NCBI GenBank assembly: GCA_036821825.1
Contig: DAISIV010000001.1
Span: 62,001-126,000, forward strand
Reading direction: 5' to 3'
DNA length: 64,000 nucleotides
Source of the DNA: CAITZA01 sp937915285
Lineage (GTDB): Bacteria; Desulfobacterota; Desulfomonilia; Desulfomonilales; Desulfomonilaceae
Made by a program: the position numbers and the translations under genes. The notes beneath the pieces were generated by a model. It searched no databases, was not told the origin of the DNA, and saw nothing but the letters and a program-made list of their open reading frames with translations. This document shows positions 42,218-51,099 of this stretch, piece after piece; position 1 is the stretch's first letter; the number at the start of each line of letters is the position of its first letter.

Positions 42218-44851
42218 TTACATGTTCCTAAGCATTTCGGGGCTGATTTGGTATTTCTCGTCAAGAAAGCTTTTTGCGATTGCCTCCACACTGGCTTCTG
42301 ACAACATGATCATGTCCATCTGCCTGGTAAACTGAAGCAGTCTTCCTATGAGATCAAGTTTGGATTCTATGGCGGCTTGTTCGTATTTGTAAAATCGGGC
42401 GTCAACACGATCTTCGCGGGTTTCCACCTGAAATCCCAGTTTTGAAAAGATCACGGCTATGCATCGGGCGCGTCTGTTACGTCTTACATCATCGGCAGCC
42501 CCGCCCTTGAATGAAAAAGTGATGTAATTCTTGTTGGTTGACTCCCCACAGTAGGAGTCCAGAACGCTGTAGTGATAGCCTATTCTTGAGCTGAAATTTA
42601 GGTACTTGTCTGAAATAATGGCGTAACTTCTGTCACCAAAGCGGTCAGGCAAATTGTTTGGCGCAAACATCTGTTCTCTCATGACGGAAAAGAACCCTCC
42701 CAAGTCGATAGGTTTGGCCCCGTTCTGTCGGAGATCCTCTCTTAGCATGCCTTTCAGAAGCGATTTTAGAGGCGTGGAAATTATTTGGTCAACCCGCACG
42801 AAACGCGCCCTTTCTGAAACGGATTCAAAACCACCGCCAAGATCTATTATGTGAAGATCCAGTGGGATCGGGGCGGAGAGTTTCTTTGCTCCGGCCCCGT
42901 TGGTGTCTGAGACTATGTCGCTAATTTTAAACATCTCAACGTAAGACAGTTCATGCGCAAGCCTCATTATGTCGTGAAGTGTTGTGCAATACTCCGGGGC
43001 GAAATTGGCTGATTTGGGATTGACCAAATGAAGAGGCACTATCATATCTGCGATTGAACGCAACGACTTGAAGACCGGCGTGTCTTTCATGCCGGACTCC
43101 TTGGACCGCTGAATTGAAAGCAGTTCCTCCACCTTGCCGCTATAAACCCGACACGAATAACCATCTACCGTTATCTCCGCTCCATGAACAATGTCTGTAG
43201 TAGCTCGCTCCATTCCCAGTATCGTCGGCACACCAAACTCCCGCGCCAATGAAGCCATGTGTCCGGTCACGCTCCCTGCGTCCGTCAGAATAGCCGATGT
43301 CTTTCGCATTACCATCACAAATTCAGGCGCAGAATGGGGGGCCACCAGCACAGATCCATCAGGAAAACTGGTGAGGTCATCATCCTCGTGAACATGAAAT
43401 GCTCGTCCATACCCTACACCCGGAAAAGCCGCTGCCCCACCTTCCAGTAACAATTCATAACCCTCGATCAACGGAAAACCGGATTTACCGGATTTCTCCA
43501 TCATGTCCTCAACATGCAGCGGCCGCGCCTGAAGAATTAAAAGCTTTCCATCAGGATCCAGAGCCCATTCAATGTCTTGAGGATATTTGTAATGATCTTC
43601 CAGTTGAACGGCATAGGAGGCCAGCAATTTTATCTGGTCATGTGTGAGGCAGGGGGAACTCTGTCGGTCTTCAGAAACCGGTTTTTCTATCAGTCCCGAT
43701 TCCCTTTCAGAGACTAGCTGAACAGGTTTGACCGAAATAATCTCGTCGATAATTTTCATTTCAGGTGATTTTGAAACTATATAGGTATCTGGAGTAACTA
43801 TCCCGTCTACAGCGTAAGGGCCCAGACCCCATACTGCATTTATCAGCACATCATTACTGATGATGTTGTAGGGGTGACGTGAATACATTACACCGCTGGC
43901 TAGAGAGGAAACCATTTCAATGCAGGCCACACTCATGGAAATGTCCTCATCGCGCATACCCTTGTGAAGCCTGTAAGAAATGGCCCTGGGGGTGTAAAGG
44001 CTCGCCACTATTTTCTTGTATGTCTCACAAATCTCATCCTCAGGCACGTTGAGAATGGACAAATACTGGCCCGCATACGATAACTCGCTGTCTTCTCCTA
44101 TGGCGCTACTTCTTAGAGCCACATGAGGGGGGTTTGTATCACCGGTTCTTCTAAAGATGATCTCGCACATCAGCGTATACGCGTGCATTATGGATGTGCG
44201 CAAATCATCAGGCATCTGCGCATTGACTATGAGATCCTGAATTTCGTTGCTGACAGACTGGACTGCATTGGGATCATCGATGTTAAGGTTCATTCGAAGC
44301 CTGTTTATTTCATCAATCAACTCGTTGGATCTGAGAAAGAAATCACAGGCCCTTGTGGTTATGGCAAACCCCTCCGGAACAGGCATATCAACCTTGTTTT
44401 TTAACTCACCGAGGTTCGCGTTCTTCCCACCAACCCAGTCAGCCATATCCTTACCGATCTCAGAATAAGGAAGAACGAATTCTGTAGCGGGGAGTTCCTT
44501 CTTTCGACTCAATTCTTCATTGATTTTCAGATTGATCTCATCAAGAACCCTGAAAAGCATGGGATAGTTGTGGTAAGACAGATCATCAAGGCTCTTAACC
44601 ATTCGCAGCGTGTGAAACACGGCCCTGGTAGCCTGGGATCGTACATAGGACATGCCGAATATGTTCTGTCCGCGCAGCTTCTCCTCTATGTCCGTAATAA
44701 TGTCAAGCAACTCTGCATTCGAAGCCAGCAAATCCATGAAACACGAATATTTGAATTTGAAGACGCGTGAAACCCTGGATTTAGAAGATGCTGAATTCTT
44801 TTTCGAATTTCCCCTAAAGAAATTGTAAATTTTGGAAACCAGAGAATTCAT
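42218..44851 (-). CDS. PEP-synthase-like phosphotransferase with novel C-terminal domain
   Basis: An 877-residue protein. After about 110 helical residues comes an ATP-grasp (PPDK_N) domain with VGGKNANLGELKN (about 139-151) and IEWALDPDGKLLILQARPLH (about 428-447). The phospho-histidine swivel domain has VTGHMASLAREFGVP with catalytic H531. The PEP/pyruvate-binding barrel of true PEP synthase is missing; about 290 unknown residues (590-877) follow, with LHIIDLGGGFESVSERARFVR and RFGDRSYAIISDKYLNFSSR. So it probably phosphorylates another acceptor, as rifampicin phosphotransferase does. It has its own sigma-54 promoter match. Confidence 0.85.
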   Translation of the reverse strand: MNSLVSKIYNFFRGNSKKNSASSKSRVSRVFKFKYSCFMDLLASNAELLDIITDIEEKLRGQNIFGMSYVRSQATRAVFHTLRMVKSLDDLSYHNYPMLFRVLDEINLKINEELSRKKELPATEFVLPYSEIGKDMADWVGGKNANLGELKNKVDMPVPEGFAITTRACDFFLRSNELIDEINRLRMNLNIDDPNAVQSVSNEIQDLIVNAQMPDDLRTSIMHAYTLMCEIIFRRTGDTNPPHVALRSSAIGEDSELSYAGQYLSILNVPEDEICETYKKIVASLYTPRAISYRLHKGMRDEDISMSVACIEMVSSLASGVMYSRHPYNIISNDVLINAVWGLGPYAVDGIVTPDTYIVSKSPEMKIIDEIISVKPVQLVSERESGLIEKPVSEDRQSSPCLTHDQIKLLASYAVQLEDHYKYPQDIEWALDPDGKLLILQARPLHVEDMMEKSGKSGFPLIEGYELLLEGGAAAFPGVGYGRAFHVHEDDDLTSFPDGSVLVAPHSAPEFVMVMRKTSAILTDAGSVTGHMASLAREFGVPTILGMERATTDIVHGAEITVDGYSCRVYSGKVEELLSIQRSKESGMKDTPVFKSLRSIADMIVPLHLVNPKSANFAPEYCTTLHDIMRLAHELSYVEMFKISDIVSDTNGAGAKKLSAPIPLDLHIIDLGGGFESVSERARFVRVDQIISTPLKSLLKGMLREDLRQNGAKPIDLGGFFSVMREQMFAPNNLPDRFGDRSYAIISDKYLNFSSRIGYHYSVLDSYCGESTNKNYITFSFKGGAADDVRRNRRARCIAVIFSKLGFQVETREDRVDARFYKYEQAAIESKLDLIGRLLQFTRQMDMIMLSEASVEAIAKSFLDEKYQISPEMLRNM

Positions 44852-44920
44852 TTGCCGAGCCCCTTTTGGCTATTGATGAAAATCAGTGAACCCGTCGATA
44901 TTTCATGAATTATATACAGA

Positions 44921-44936
44921 AGCAATAAACGTGCCC
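44921..44936 (-). promoter_or_regulatory. Sigma-54 promoter match for PEP-synthase-like gene
   Basis: On the minus strand the bases read GGGCAC-GTTTA-TTGCT, one mismatch (first T) from TGGCAC-N5-TTGCW with the GG and GC pairs correctly spaced. Transcription would start near 44911, about 60 bases before the ATG at 44851. Confidence 0.6.
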
Positions 44937-45038
44937 CAGGCTAACCAGATGATGGTAATGGATTGGACACTTCCATATTCCACACCATATAGATCAGGAT
45001 CGATCAAACCTGTCCATGACAACCATACTCCTTAGTCA

Positions 45039-45055
45039 TTTTACATAGTGTAAAA
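45039..45055 (+). promoter_or_regulatory. Palindrome TTTTACA-TAG-TGTAAAA, candidate enhancer site
   Basis: A perfect 7+7 inverted repeat with a 3-base centre. Its centre is about 136 bases upstream of the minus-strand and about 141 bases upstream of the plus-strand sigma-54 start points, the usual range for enhancer-binding proteins. The core equals that of the site at 38398-38412. Confidence 0.55.
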
Positions 45056-45161
45056 AAAACCGACAGTTCAGATCAACTTCAGTCTCATTATAAAGCCTTC
45101 TCAAAATCCCCGCCATTCCTAGAATAGCGTATCTCATTATATTTATTAGACATACACAACA

Positions 45162-45177
45162 TGGCACATCCGTTGCA
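45162..45177 (+). promoter_or_regulatory. Sigma-54 promoter for the TauE operon
   Basis: TGGCAC-ATCCG-TTGCA is an exact match to the sigma-54 core consensus with correct spacing. Transcription would start near 45188, leaving a 63-base leader before the ATG at 45251. An in-frame ATG at 45161 lies inside this promoter and so cannot be the start. Confidence 0.72.
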
Positions 45178-45250
45178 AACATTGGGTAAGACCGTTGACA
45201 AAATCATCACAACGCAACGGCTCAGGAAAAGTGTAAGGAGGTTTCATCAT

Positions 45251-45553
45251 ATGAGGAAATATTATTGTGGTTTCATGATTCTTGCAACCACCATTATATC
45301 GGTCATATTGCCTGATCTGGTTCAGGCGGCTGGTGGTCCGGCAGAGATGCTGGTGGTCGTTGCTGATTCGAGACGAGTTCAAAATAATATAGCTCGTTAC
45401 TTCGTCGATTCATACAATACTAATCCGCTATGGTTTGGTATTGAATGTACGATAATAACTGCTGCAATGGGCGTTTCCTTCGGTCTGGTCACAGACTTCA
45501 TAATGAAACGTGTAGGAATCGACCTGACATCCAGAAAGATAGTTGAACATTGA
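45251..45553 (+). CDS. Small membrane protein preceding TauE permease
   Basis: A 100-residue protein with an N-terminal hydrophobic segment ending in VQAAGG (signal-like, residues 5-26) and a second segment (about 63-85, IECTIITAAMGVSFGLVTDF). The middle has RRVQNNIARYFVDSYNTN. No known family is recognised. The start is set by AAGGAGG nine bases upstream. It is first in an operon with the TauE-type permease 57 bases after it, so it may be an accessory subunit of that transporter. Confidence 0.8.
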   Translation: MRKYYCGFMILATTIISVILPDLVQAAGGPAEMLVVVADSRRVQNNIARYFVDSYNTNPLWFGIECTIITAAMGVSFGLVTDFIMKRVGIDLTSRKIVEH

Positions 45554-45610
45554 TTTCTTATGAATTCTCAAACACTTCAGAATGCAACACGGTTTTAGGA
45601 GGGCAATAAT

Positions 45611-46639
45611 ATGGAGTGGTATATGATGTATATGCCCATAGCCGGAATCGAGATTTTCTGGCCTGGGTTGGTTCTTATAGGTTTCGCGGTTGGTTGTATA
45701 GGTGGTTTTTTTGGAATGGGCGGCGCCTGGATGGTGACCCCCGGTCTTAACATCCTTGGCTTTCCGATGGCATTTGCAATTGGAACCGACATAGCGCACA
45801 TCGCCGGCAAGTCCATGATTTCAACTTTCAGGCATTCAAAATTTGGAAACGTGGATTACAAACTTGGTCTGATAATGATCGTCGGCACCGTCATAGGTAT
45901 TGAAGTGGGCGCCCAGGTGGTCATGTGGCTGGAGCGCATTGGTCAGGTAGGTCCAGTTGTCAGATGGGTTTATATCGGCCTGCTGGCGTTGATCGCCCTG
46001 ATGGTGTTCTATGATTATTACAAGGCTACCCAGAAGAAGAAAATTGGTGACGTAGGGGAACACGGCGCTGAGGGCATAACCTGGTACAAAACTCTCCACA
46101 GAATCAATATTCCTCCGGTAATCCATTTCAAGGTGGCGGGTATAACCTGCTCTGCATGGCTCCCCATCTTTGTCAGTTTCCTCACGGGTGTGCTGGCGGG
46201 TTTTCTGGGAATAGGTGGCGGTTTGATTCGTATGCCGGCGCTTGTTTACCTGATCGGCTGTCCGACACACATCGCTGTTGGAACGGACCTCTTTGAGGTT
46301 ATGATTTCTGGTCTTTACGGAACCTTCACTTACGGCGCCAAGGGCCGAATTGAAATATGGGCGGTTTTCGTAATGCTCGCAGGCGCTGCCATCGGCGCCC
46401 AGATCGGCACAGTAGCCACAAAATACGCCAAGGGATACGGCATCAGAATAGCTTTCGGTCTGGCGGTTTTGGCTTGTATGGTTTCCATCATTCTAAAACA
46501 GTTCAAGATTAACACGCCAGCCACAGTGTTGATCCTTGGAGCAGTGGGCGCAATCTGCATTTACATCTGCATGATAATGTTCAAAGGAGCCGCCAAGGAA
46601 TTGAGAGAAAAGAAAGCCGGCGCCAGTCATGCCGCTTAA
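45611..46639 (+). CDS. TauE/SafE family permease (sulfite/organosulfonate exporter type)
   Basis: A 342-residue protein with about eight or nine membrane segments and the two internal repeats of the family: GFFGMGGAWMVTPGLNILG (about 36-54) and GFLGIGGGLIRMPALVYLIG (about 198-217). Each is followed by AxGTDxxx (AIGTDIAHIAG, AVGTDLFEVMI). A central loop of about 40 residues is soluble. AGGAGGG lies seven bases before the ATG. It would carry a sulfur oxyanion or similar small anion across the inner membrane. Substrate and direction are unproven. Confidence 0.87.
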   Translation: MEWYMMYMPIAGIEIFWPGLVLIGFAVGCIGGFFGMGGAWMVTPGLNILGFPMAFAIGTDIAHIAGKSMISTFRHSKFGNVDYKLGLIMIVGTVIGIEVGAQVVMWLERIGQVGPVVRWVYIGLLALIALMVFYDYYKATQKKKIGDVGEHGAEGITWYKTLHRINIPPVIHFKVAGITCSAWLPIFVSFLTGVLAGFLGIGGGLIRMPALVYLIGCPTHIAVGTDLFEVMISGLYGTFTYGAKGRIEIWAVFVMLAGAAIGAQIGTVATKYAKGYGIRIAFGLAVLACMVSIILKQFKINTPATVLILGAVGAICIYICMIMFKGAAKELREKKAGASHAA

Positions 46640-46667
46640 TCACTTTACGCCAGCGAGGAAAAGAAAA

Positions 46668-47003
46668 ATGAAACGTAATTTCACGCTTTATATAGCTTCC
46701 ATAGCTCTGGTTTTGATAATGGCGATACCGGCGATGTCCGCTGAGGTCGCTCAGGGCAAGACGCTAAAATATGACAAGGATAGCGCAGTGATAGTCATCG
46801 AGGAATATGACATCAACATATCACCCCAGAACAAATATGGTAAGTCTACCGGTAAAGAATTGACCTTCAACCTGAAGGAAGCCCTCATCGGCAAGCTGCC
46901 TGAGCCAGGCGACATTGTGAGAATAGCTTACAAACCATCTGGAAAGGAGAACCTAGCGATTCGCTTGATGAATGTATCCAAACAGGATATCATGAAGAAA
47001 TAA
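46668..47003 (+). CDS. Small exported protein downstream of TauE permease
   Basis: A 111-residue protein with a signal peptide, MKRNFTLYIASIALVLIMA, likely cleaved after A-M-S-A. The mature part is a small beta-rich domain (KTLKYDKDSAVIVIEEYDIN, then PGDIVRIAYKPSGKENLAIR) like an OB or SH3 fold; no family is certain. The ATG at 46668 is chosen for GAGGA eight bases upstream and the signal peptide. It follows the permease by 28 bases and is followed by a strong terminator, so it closes the operon and may be its periplasmic partner. Confidence 0.8.
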   Translation: MKRNFTLYIASIALVLIMAIPAMSAEVAQGKTLKYDKDSAVIVIEEYDINISPQNKYGKSTGKELTFNLKEALIGKLPEPGDIVRIAYKPSGKENLAIRLMNVSKQDIMKK

Positions 47004-47015
47004 CAAACTGAAACA

Positions 47016-47050
47016 GACCGACGGATAATAATGTCCGTCGGTCATTTTCG
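47016..47050 (+). terminator. Rho-independent terminator of the TauE operon
   Basis: GACCGACGGA (47016-47025) and TCCGTCGGTC (47034-47043) form a perfect 10-bp stem with an 8-base loop, followed by ATTTTCG. The T run is short but the stem is strong. Confidence 0.75.
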
Positions 47051-47061
47051 TTCTGGCGCCC

Positions 47062-48582
47062 TCACTTGTCCGAAACCCCGATCACCGTGTAGAAATTTTT
47101 TACATTGACCTGTCCAGGGAAGGCCCCTTTCGGGCGATTCAAATCTCTAACACAGGCGACCATCACTTCTGCCTTTTTACTACTCGAAGCTTTTGAATTT
47201 TCTACGGCCAGACTGGCCGCATAGGTAATGTCGGCTTCGGTTGGATCCATGCTACCAGAAGAAATCATAAAAACGTGAGCCCCGGCAAAATCCCTCACAT
47301 GAAACCATAAATCGTTTCTGCCGGCTATTCGTCTGAGAATCGTATCATTGGCGCCTGAGCTTTTTCCCACAAGTATCCTGAATCCGGAGGGGGACATAAA
47401 CTCAATGAACGGTCTGGCTTTAGGTGTCAGGGGTTTGGTATCCCGCTTTCCGGATTGCCGCGATTTGGATTTGCCTATCCCCTGTATTTCCTCGGCAAGC
47501 TGTTCGAGTTCCTGGACGGTTTGAACCTCTGAGATCAGATATTCGATATCCTGCAAAGCCCTGATCTCCTCATTGGTTACTCGAAGTCTTTCTTCAACAA
47601 TGGACATGCCTCTTCTGGCTTTGGATGATTTGGCAAAGTAGCGTTCCATGTTGCCTACCGGAGAAAGGGCAGGATCAAGCTGAACGCTCAGATGACTATT
47701 CGTTTCCCAATCCACCAGGTTTACACTGGCCATGCCCTTTTGTATTTTCTTAAGATTAAACTTTATCAATTCGCCGATTTTCTGCTGAACAGCGTACCTG
47801 TCGAGCCGGTTTTTATCATCGTTGATTTTCTGCAGCCTGTTCCTCAGTGACCTGATTCTGACCGTGACGGGTGTTCTTACATTCTTTCTGAATGTTTCGA
47901 GAATTCTTTTTTCCAGCAGACACGAATAATGGACGTCCAATGCCTTATCCACACTGGTATGGCTTTCAGTATGTAACATCGCTTTTTTCTCGGGCCTGTC
48001 CGATGGCTTGGCCAAATCATTGTGCTCAATGGTCGGCCGGTCTGAGCCAGAAGCCTCATCCCCTAATTTAACCGGGTTTTTAGGATTCAGGGACGGATAC
48101 CGGTAAATTACTCCCGGTAGCACCGGACGGTGTTCATCATCTTTGGCGTATATCCTTTGAAGACATTCCATGATTGTGCCATCATTTTCCCGGGCAAGTA
48201 TAATGTTGGAATCTCTTCCGATCATTTCCAGTGTCAGCAATCTTCTCTGCAGGTCTTCATTTTTGCCACGTATGCATCGTATTTCTACAACGCGATCTTC
48301 TATAGGAACCGTGATTGATTCGATTCGGGACCCCTGCAGATGAGCCCTCAGATATGCGCAAAATCGCGGAGGAGTTTGGGGATTGGGTATCTTGAGACTT
48401 GTTGTGTGGATTCTACCCAAGCCGGCATCGGCGCTCAGTATCAGCCGCCTTTCTCCGAATGTGGCCAGTCGAACTTTCAAAACAATCTCTCGTGGCAGAG
48501 GCTGATATATCTTGGCGATGAATCCACCTCTAAGCTCTTCATCAAGCTCTTTCACCACTTTCTTGAGGACACCAAGTTCCAT
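47062..48582 (-). CDS. rqcH: NFACT-family protein, RqcH-like (FbpA N-terminal domain)
   Basis: A 506-residue protein of the family that binds obstructed 50S subunits and adds alanine tails in ribosome quality control. NFACT-N starts with MELGVLKKVVKELDEELRG and includes PRFCAYLRAHLQGSRI (about 92-107). A coiled coil follows (about 225-385), then the NFACT-R domain with GRNDLWFHVRDFAGAHVF (about 422-439). It is somewhat shorter than typical RqcH (about 560 residues). GGGAGAA precedes the start. It is convergent with the TauE operon. Confidence 0.85.
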   Translation of the reverse strand: MELGVLKKVVKELDEELRGGFIAKIYQPLPREIVLKVRLATFGERRLILSADAGLGRIHTTSLKIPNPQTPPRFCAYLRAHLQGSRIESITVPIEDRVVEIRCIRGKNEDLQRRLLTLEMIGRDSNIILARENDGTIMECLQRIYAKDDEHRPVLPGVIYRYPSLNPKNPVKLGDEASGSDRPTIEHNDLAKPSDRPEKKAMLHTESHTSVDKALDVHYSCLLEKRILETFRKNVRTPVTVRIRSLRNRLQKINDDKNRLDRYAVQQKIGELIKFNLKKIQKGMASVNLVDWETNSHLSVQLDPALSPVGNMERYFAKSSKARRGMSIVEERLRVTNEEIRALQDIEYLISEVQTVQELEQLAEEIQGIGKSKSRQSGKRDTKPLTPKARPFIEFMSPSGFRILVGKSSGANDTILRRIAGRNDLWFHVRDFAGAHVFMISSGSMDPTEADITYAASLAVENSKASSSKKAEVMVACVRDLNRPKGAFPGQVNVKNFYTVIGVSDK

Positions 48583-48746
48583 TCATTTTCTCCCAAATTC
48601 GATCGGCGCACTGTTTTACGCGCGTCTGTCAGGCAATCTGTTCAGGTCGACGAAACCAGGGTTTTGACTACTAAAGATTCCTCTGTTATTAGTGTTAAAA
48701 GGTTTTCAAAACCATTAAAAAAGCCTAGCGGGCAGAATCATTCCCT

Positions 48747-50123
48747 ATGAACAGACTGGAGCAATCAATGACTCTGGAGACCAGGAGCATATCCCTATTA
48801 CCCAAGGCATTAGGAATACTGGAGTCCGGGTTCCGGGATCTGCCGGCATTTGATTCGCAGATCAATATGGAAGAGATCCAAACCATCCTGATGGAAGTTG
48901 CCAACCGGATGAAGGACAATTACCCGTATCCTCACCCCTACTATATTGGACAAATGCTTAAACCGCCGCACCCGATAGCCAGGCTTGCATATACATTATC
49001 ACTGTGGATAAATCCGAACAACCATGCTTTGGATGGGGGTAGAGCCAGTTCCGCAATGGAGAAGGAAGCGGTTGGCAGGATTGGAGAGATGTTCGGGTGG
49101 CAGGAATGCCTCGGACACCTGAGTAGCGGTGGCACTATGGCAAACCTGGAAGCGCTCTGGATATCCGGTCTTCTGAAGCCCGGAGCCAAAATACTGGCGT
49201 CCAGCCAAGCTCATTACACCCATGGCAGGATCAGCTCGGTTCTTGGAATTCCATTCGAGGCAGTGCAGTGTGACAATAAGGCTAAAATGGACCTGATTGA
49301 TCTGGAAAGAAAGCTTGATAAAGGAGAAGTAGGAACGGTGGTAGCCACATTGGGCTCTACAGCCACAGGCTCATTTGACTCTTTACCTGAAATTATCAAG
49401 CTACGCGAGAGGTATGGCTTCCGAATCCATGTAGACGCAGCGTATGGAGGTTATTTCATACTCGCAGGAAACCTTCAGGAGGATACCAGACGTATATTCG
49501 ATCAAATAAAGGAAGCCGACTCAATAGTGGTGGATCCTCACAAACATGGACTGCAGCCATACGGTTGTGGCTGCGTGCTTTTTAAAGACCCATCGGTTGG
49601 TGTTCATTACAAGCATGATTCACCATACACTTATTTTACCTCCGGGGAGCTTCATTTGGGAGAAATCAGCCTCGAATGTTCCCGCCCGGGATCCTCGGCT
49701 GTAGCCCTTTGGGCAACACAGCAGCTATTACCGATGAAACCTGAGGGAGCATTCGCCAGGCAGCTTGAAACAGTTAGGGAAGCCGCCTTGAAACTGCATG
49801 ATTTTTTCAGGACTGATCCTCGTTTCATGTCTGCTCTCAATCCCGAGTTGGACATATTGATTTGGGGTGTAAGAGGTTCGAAAGCTTCAGAAATTTCTGC
49901 TTATACTGACAAATTTTTCGATTTGACTGCCCAGCGGGGTTTACATCTGGCTAAGGCCAACTTACCTGGGGCCATTCTCCGGGACTACTGGCCGGAAATC
50001 GAATGGGACCAGGAGACGGTAACGTGTCTAAGAAGTTGTATCATGAAGCCTGAAGTGATTGACTGGATTGATGATATAAAAAATATAATGATCAAGACTG
50101 CGGATGCAGTTCTGGAAAAATAG
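48747..50123 (+). CDS. PLP-dependent group II decarboxylase family protein
   Basis: A 458-residue fold-type I PLP enzyme. It shows GHLSSGGTMANLEALW (phosphate-binding and carboxylate region, about 125-140), IHVDAAYGGYF (PLP aspartate, about 226-236) and VVDPHKHGLQPYGCG with the Schiff-base lysine (about 264). The family decarboxylates amino acids such as glutamate, tyrosine, aspartate or DOPA. The substrate cannot be told here. It is divergent from the RqcH-like gene and stands without an operon partner. Confidence 0.83.
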   Translation: MNRLEQSMTLETRSISLLPKALGILESGFRDLPAFDSQINMEEIQTILMEVANRMKDNYPYPHPYYIGQMLKPPHPIARLAYTLSLWINPNNHALDGGRASSAMEKEAVGRIGEMFGWQECLGHLSSGGTMANLEALWISGLLKPGAKILASSQAHYTHGRISSVLGIPFEAVQCDNKAKMDLIDLERKLDKGEVGTVVATLGSTATGSFDSLPEIIKLRERYGFRIHVDAAYGGYFILAGNLQEDTRRIFDQIKEADSIVVDPHKHGLQPYGCGCVLFKDPSVGVHYKHDSPYTYFTSGELHLGEISLECSRPGSSAVALWATQQLLPMKPEGAFARQLETVREAALKLHDFFRTDPRFMSALNPELDILIWGVRGSKASEISAYTDKFFDLTAQRGLHLAKANLPGAILRDYWPEIEWDQETVTCLRSCIMKPEVIDWIDDIKNIMIKTADAVLEK

Positions 50124-50193
50124 TAGAACGCAAGACATTAGCATTTCCAGAGTATCCCCAAACCAGATCAACTAATCTGAAAGACCGATTAAA

Positions 50194-51033
50194 ATGATAG
50201 ATTTACATGTCCACACTACGATGTCTGATGGTACCATGCCTCCGCGTCAGGTCGTAGAGCTTGCTAGAGATAAGGGTCTAAAGGCAATAGCAATCACAGA
50301 CCATGATACGACTTCCGGAATACAGGAAGCGTTGGAGGCTGGCGAAAGTTTCGGTGTAGAGGTTATCCCGGGTGTCGAGATAAGTGGCGCATGCGATCAT
50401 GGCATACTCCACATCCTCGGATATTTTATTGATTGCAGTAATCCGGAGCTTGACGACAAACTGAGTTATTTACGAGACAAGAGAAAAGCAAGGATATCCG
50501 AGATATTAAGCAAACTGCTTGCAAACAATATTTTCATTTCAGAAGCCGATGTGCGTCGTGAGTCACACGGTAGTTCTCCTGGCAGACCACATCTGGCAAA
50601 TCTGATGTATGAAAACGGTTACGTCAAAACCCGTCAGGAGGCATTTGACAAATACTTGCGTAAAGGGTCTGTGGCTTACGTCCCCAAAGTGAAAATGGAG
50701 GCCTCAGACGCTATCAACCTAATTTCGAGGGCTGGTGGTGTATCGGTTGTGGCTCACCCCCATTCACTAAACATCCAGGATTATGAAAAACTTCTCACGG
50801 TGATGAGTTCATTCGTCGAAATGGGTTTGAAAGGCATAGAAGCCTACTACCCTCAACACACATCCGGTCAGACGGAGATGTTTTTGGGCATTGCGCAAGA
50901 GATGGGACTAATTGTGACCGGAGGAACTGATTTTCATGGAACAAATAAACCGGGCGTTGAACTTGGGGTGTTTCCTGGCATTGAACAGCTCCCCTATGGC
51001 ATCGTAACAAATATAAAAAACAGCCTGTTATAA
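50194..51033 (+). CDS. PHP-domain phosphoesterase (RnmB/YciV-like)
   Basis: A 279-residue PHP protein. Metal ligands are seen in IDLHVHTTMSDGT (H5, H7, D12), AITDHDTTSG (D and H), the PGVEIS glutamate, VVAHPH and GGTDFHG. The length and insert fit the 3',5'-nucleoside bisphosphate phosphatase/5'-3' exoribonuclease group. It would hydrolyse phosphate esters of nucleotides or short RNA. It lies between the decarboxylase and the AP-superfamily gene. Confidence 0.82.
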   Translation: MIDLHVHTTMSDGTMPPRQVVELARDKGLKAIAITDHDTTSGIQEALEAGESFGVEVIPGVEISGACDHGILHILGYFIDCSNPELDDKLSYLRDKRKARISEILSKLLANNIFISEADVRRESHGSSPGRPHLANLMYENGYVKTRQEAFDKYLRKGSVAYVPKVKMEASDAINLISRAGGVSVVAHPHSLNIQDYEKLLTVMSSFVEMGLKGIEAYYPQHTSGQTEMFLGIAQEMGLIVTGGTDFHGTNKPGVELGVFPGIEQLPYGIVTNIKNSLL

Positions 51034-51099
51034 AATGTTTGCGTTGGAATTCAATCAACCGCAGGCGCACCCTCGTCTTGACGGCGAACAATTTTTTAA

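Larger units (their letters stand above)
44852..45250. promoter_or_regulatory. Divergent regulatory region of PEP-synthase-like and TauE genes
   Basis: This 399-base stretch separates two divergent units and carries two sigma-54 promoter matches facing outwards with one palindrome near the middle, listed separately. The part from 45162 on also holds the leader of the plus-strand operon. I see no other gene here. Confidence 0.6.

Noticed and set aside
42654..43647. Several short plus-strand frames within the PEP-synthase-like gene
   Set aside because: All are shadows of a gene with intact domain motifs.
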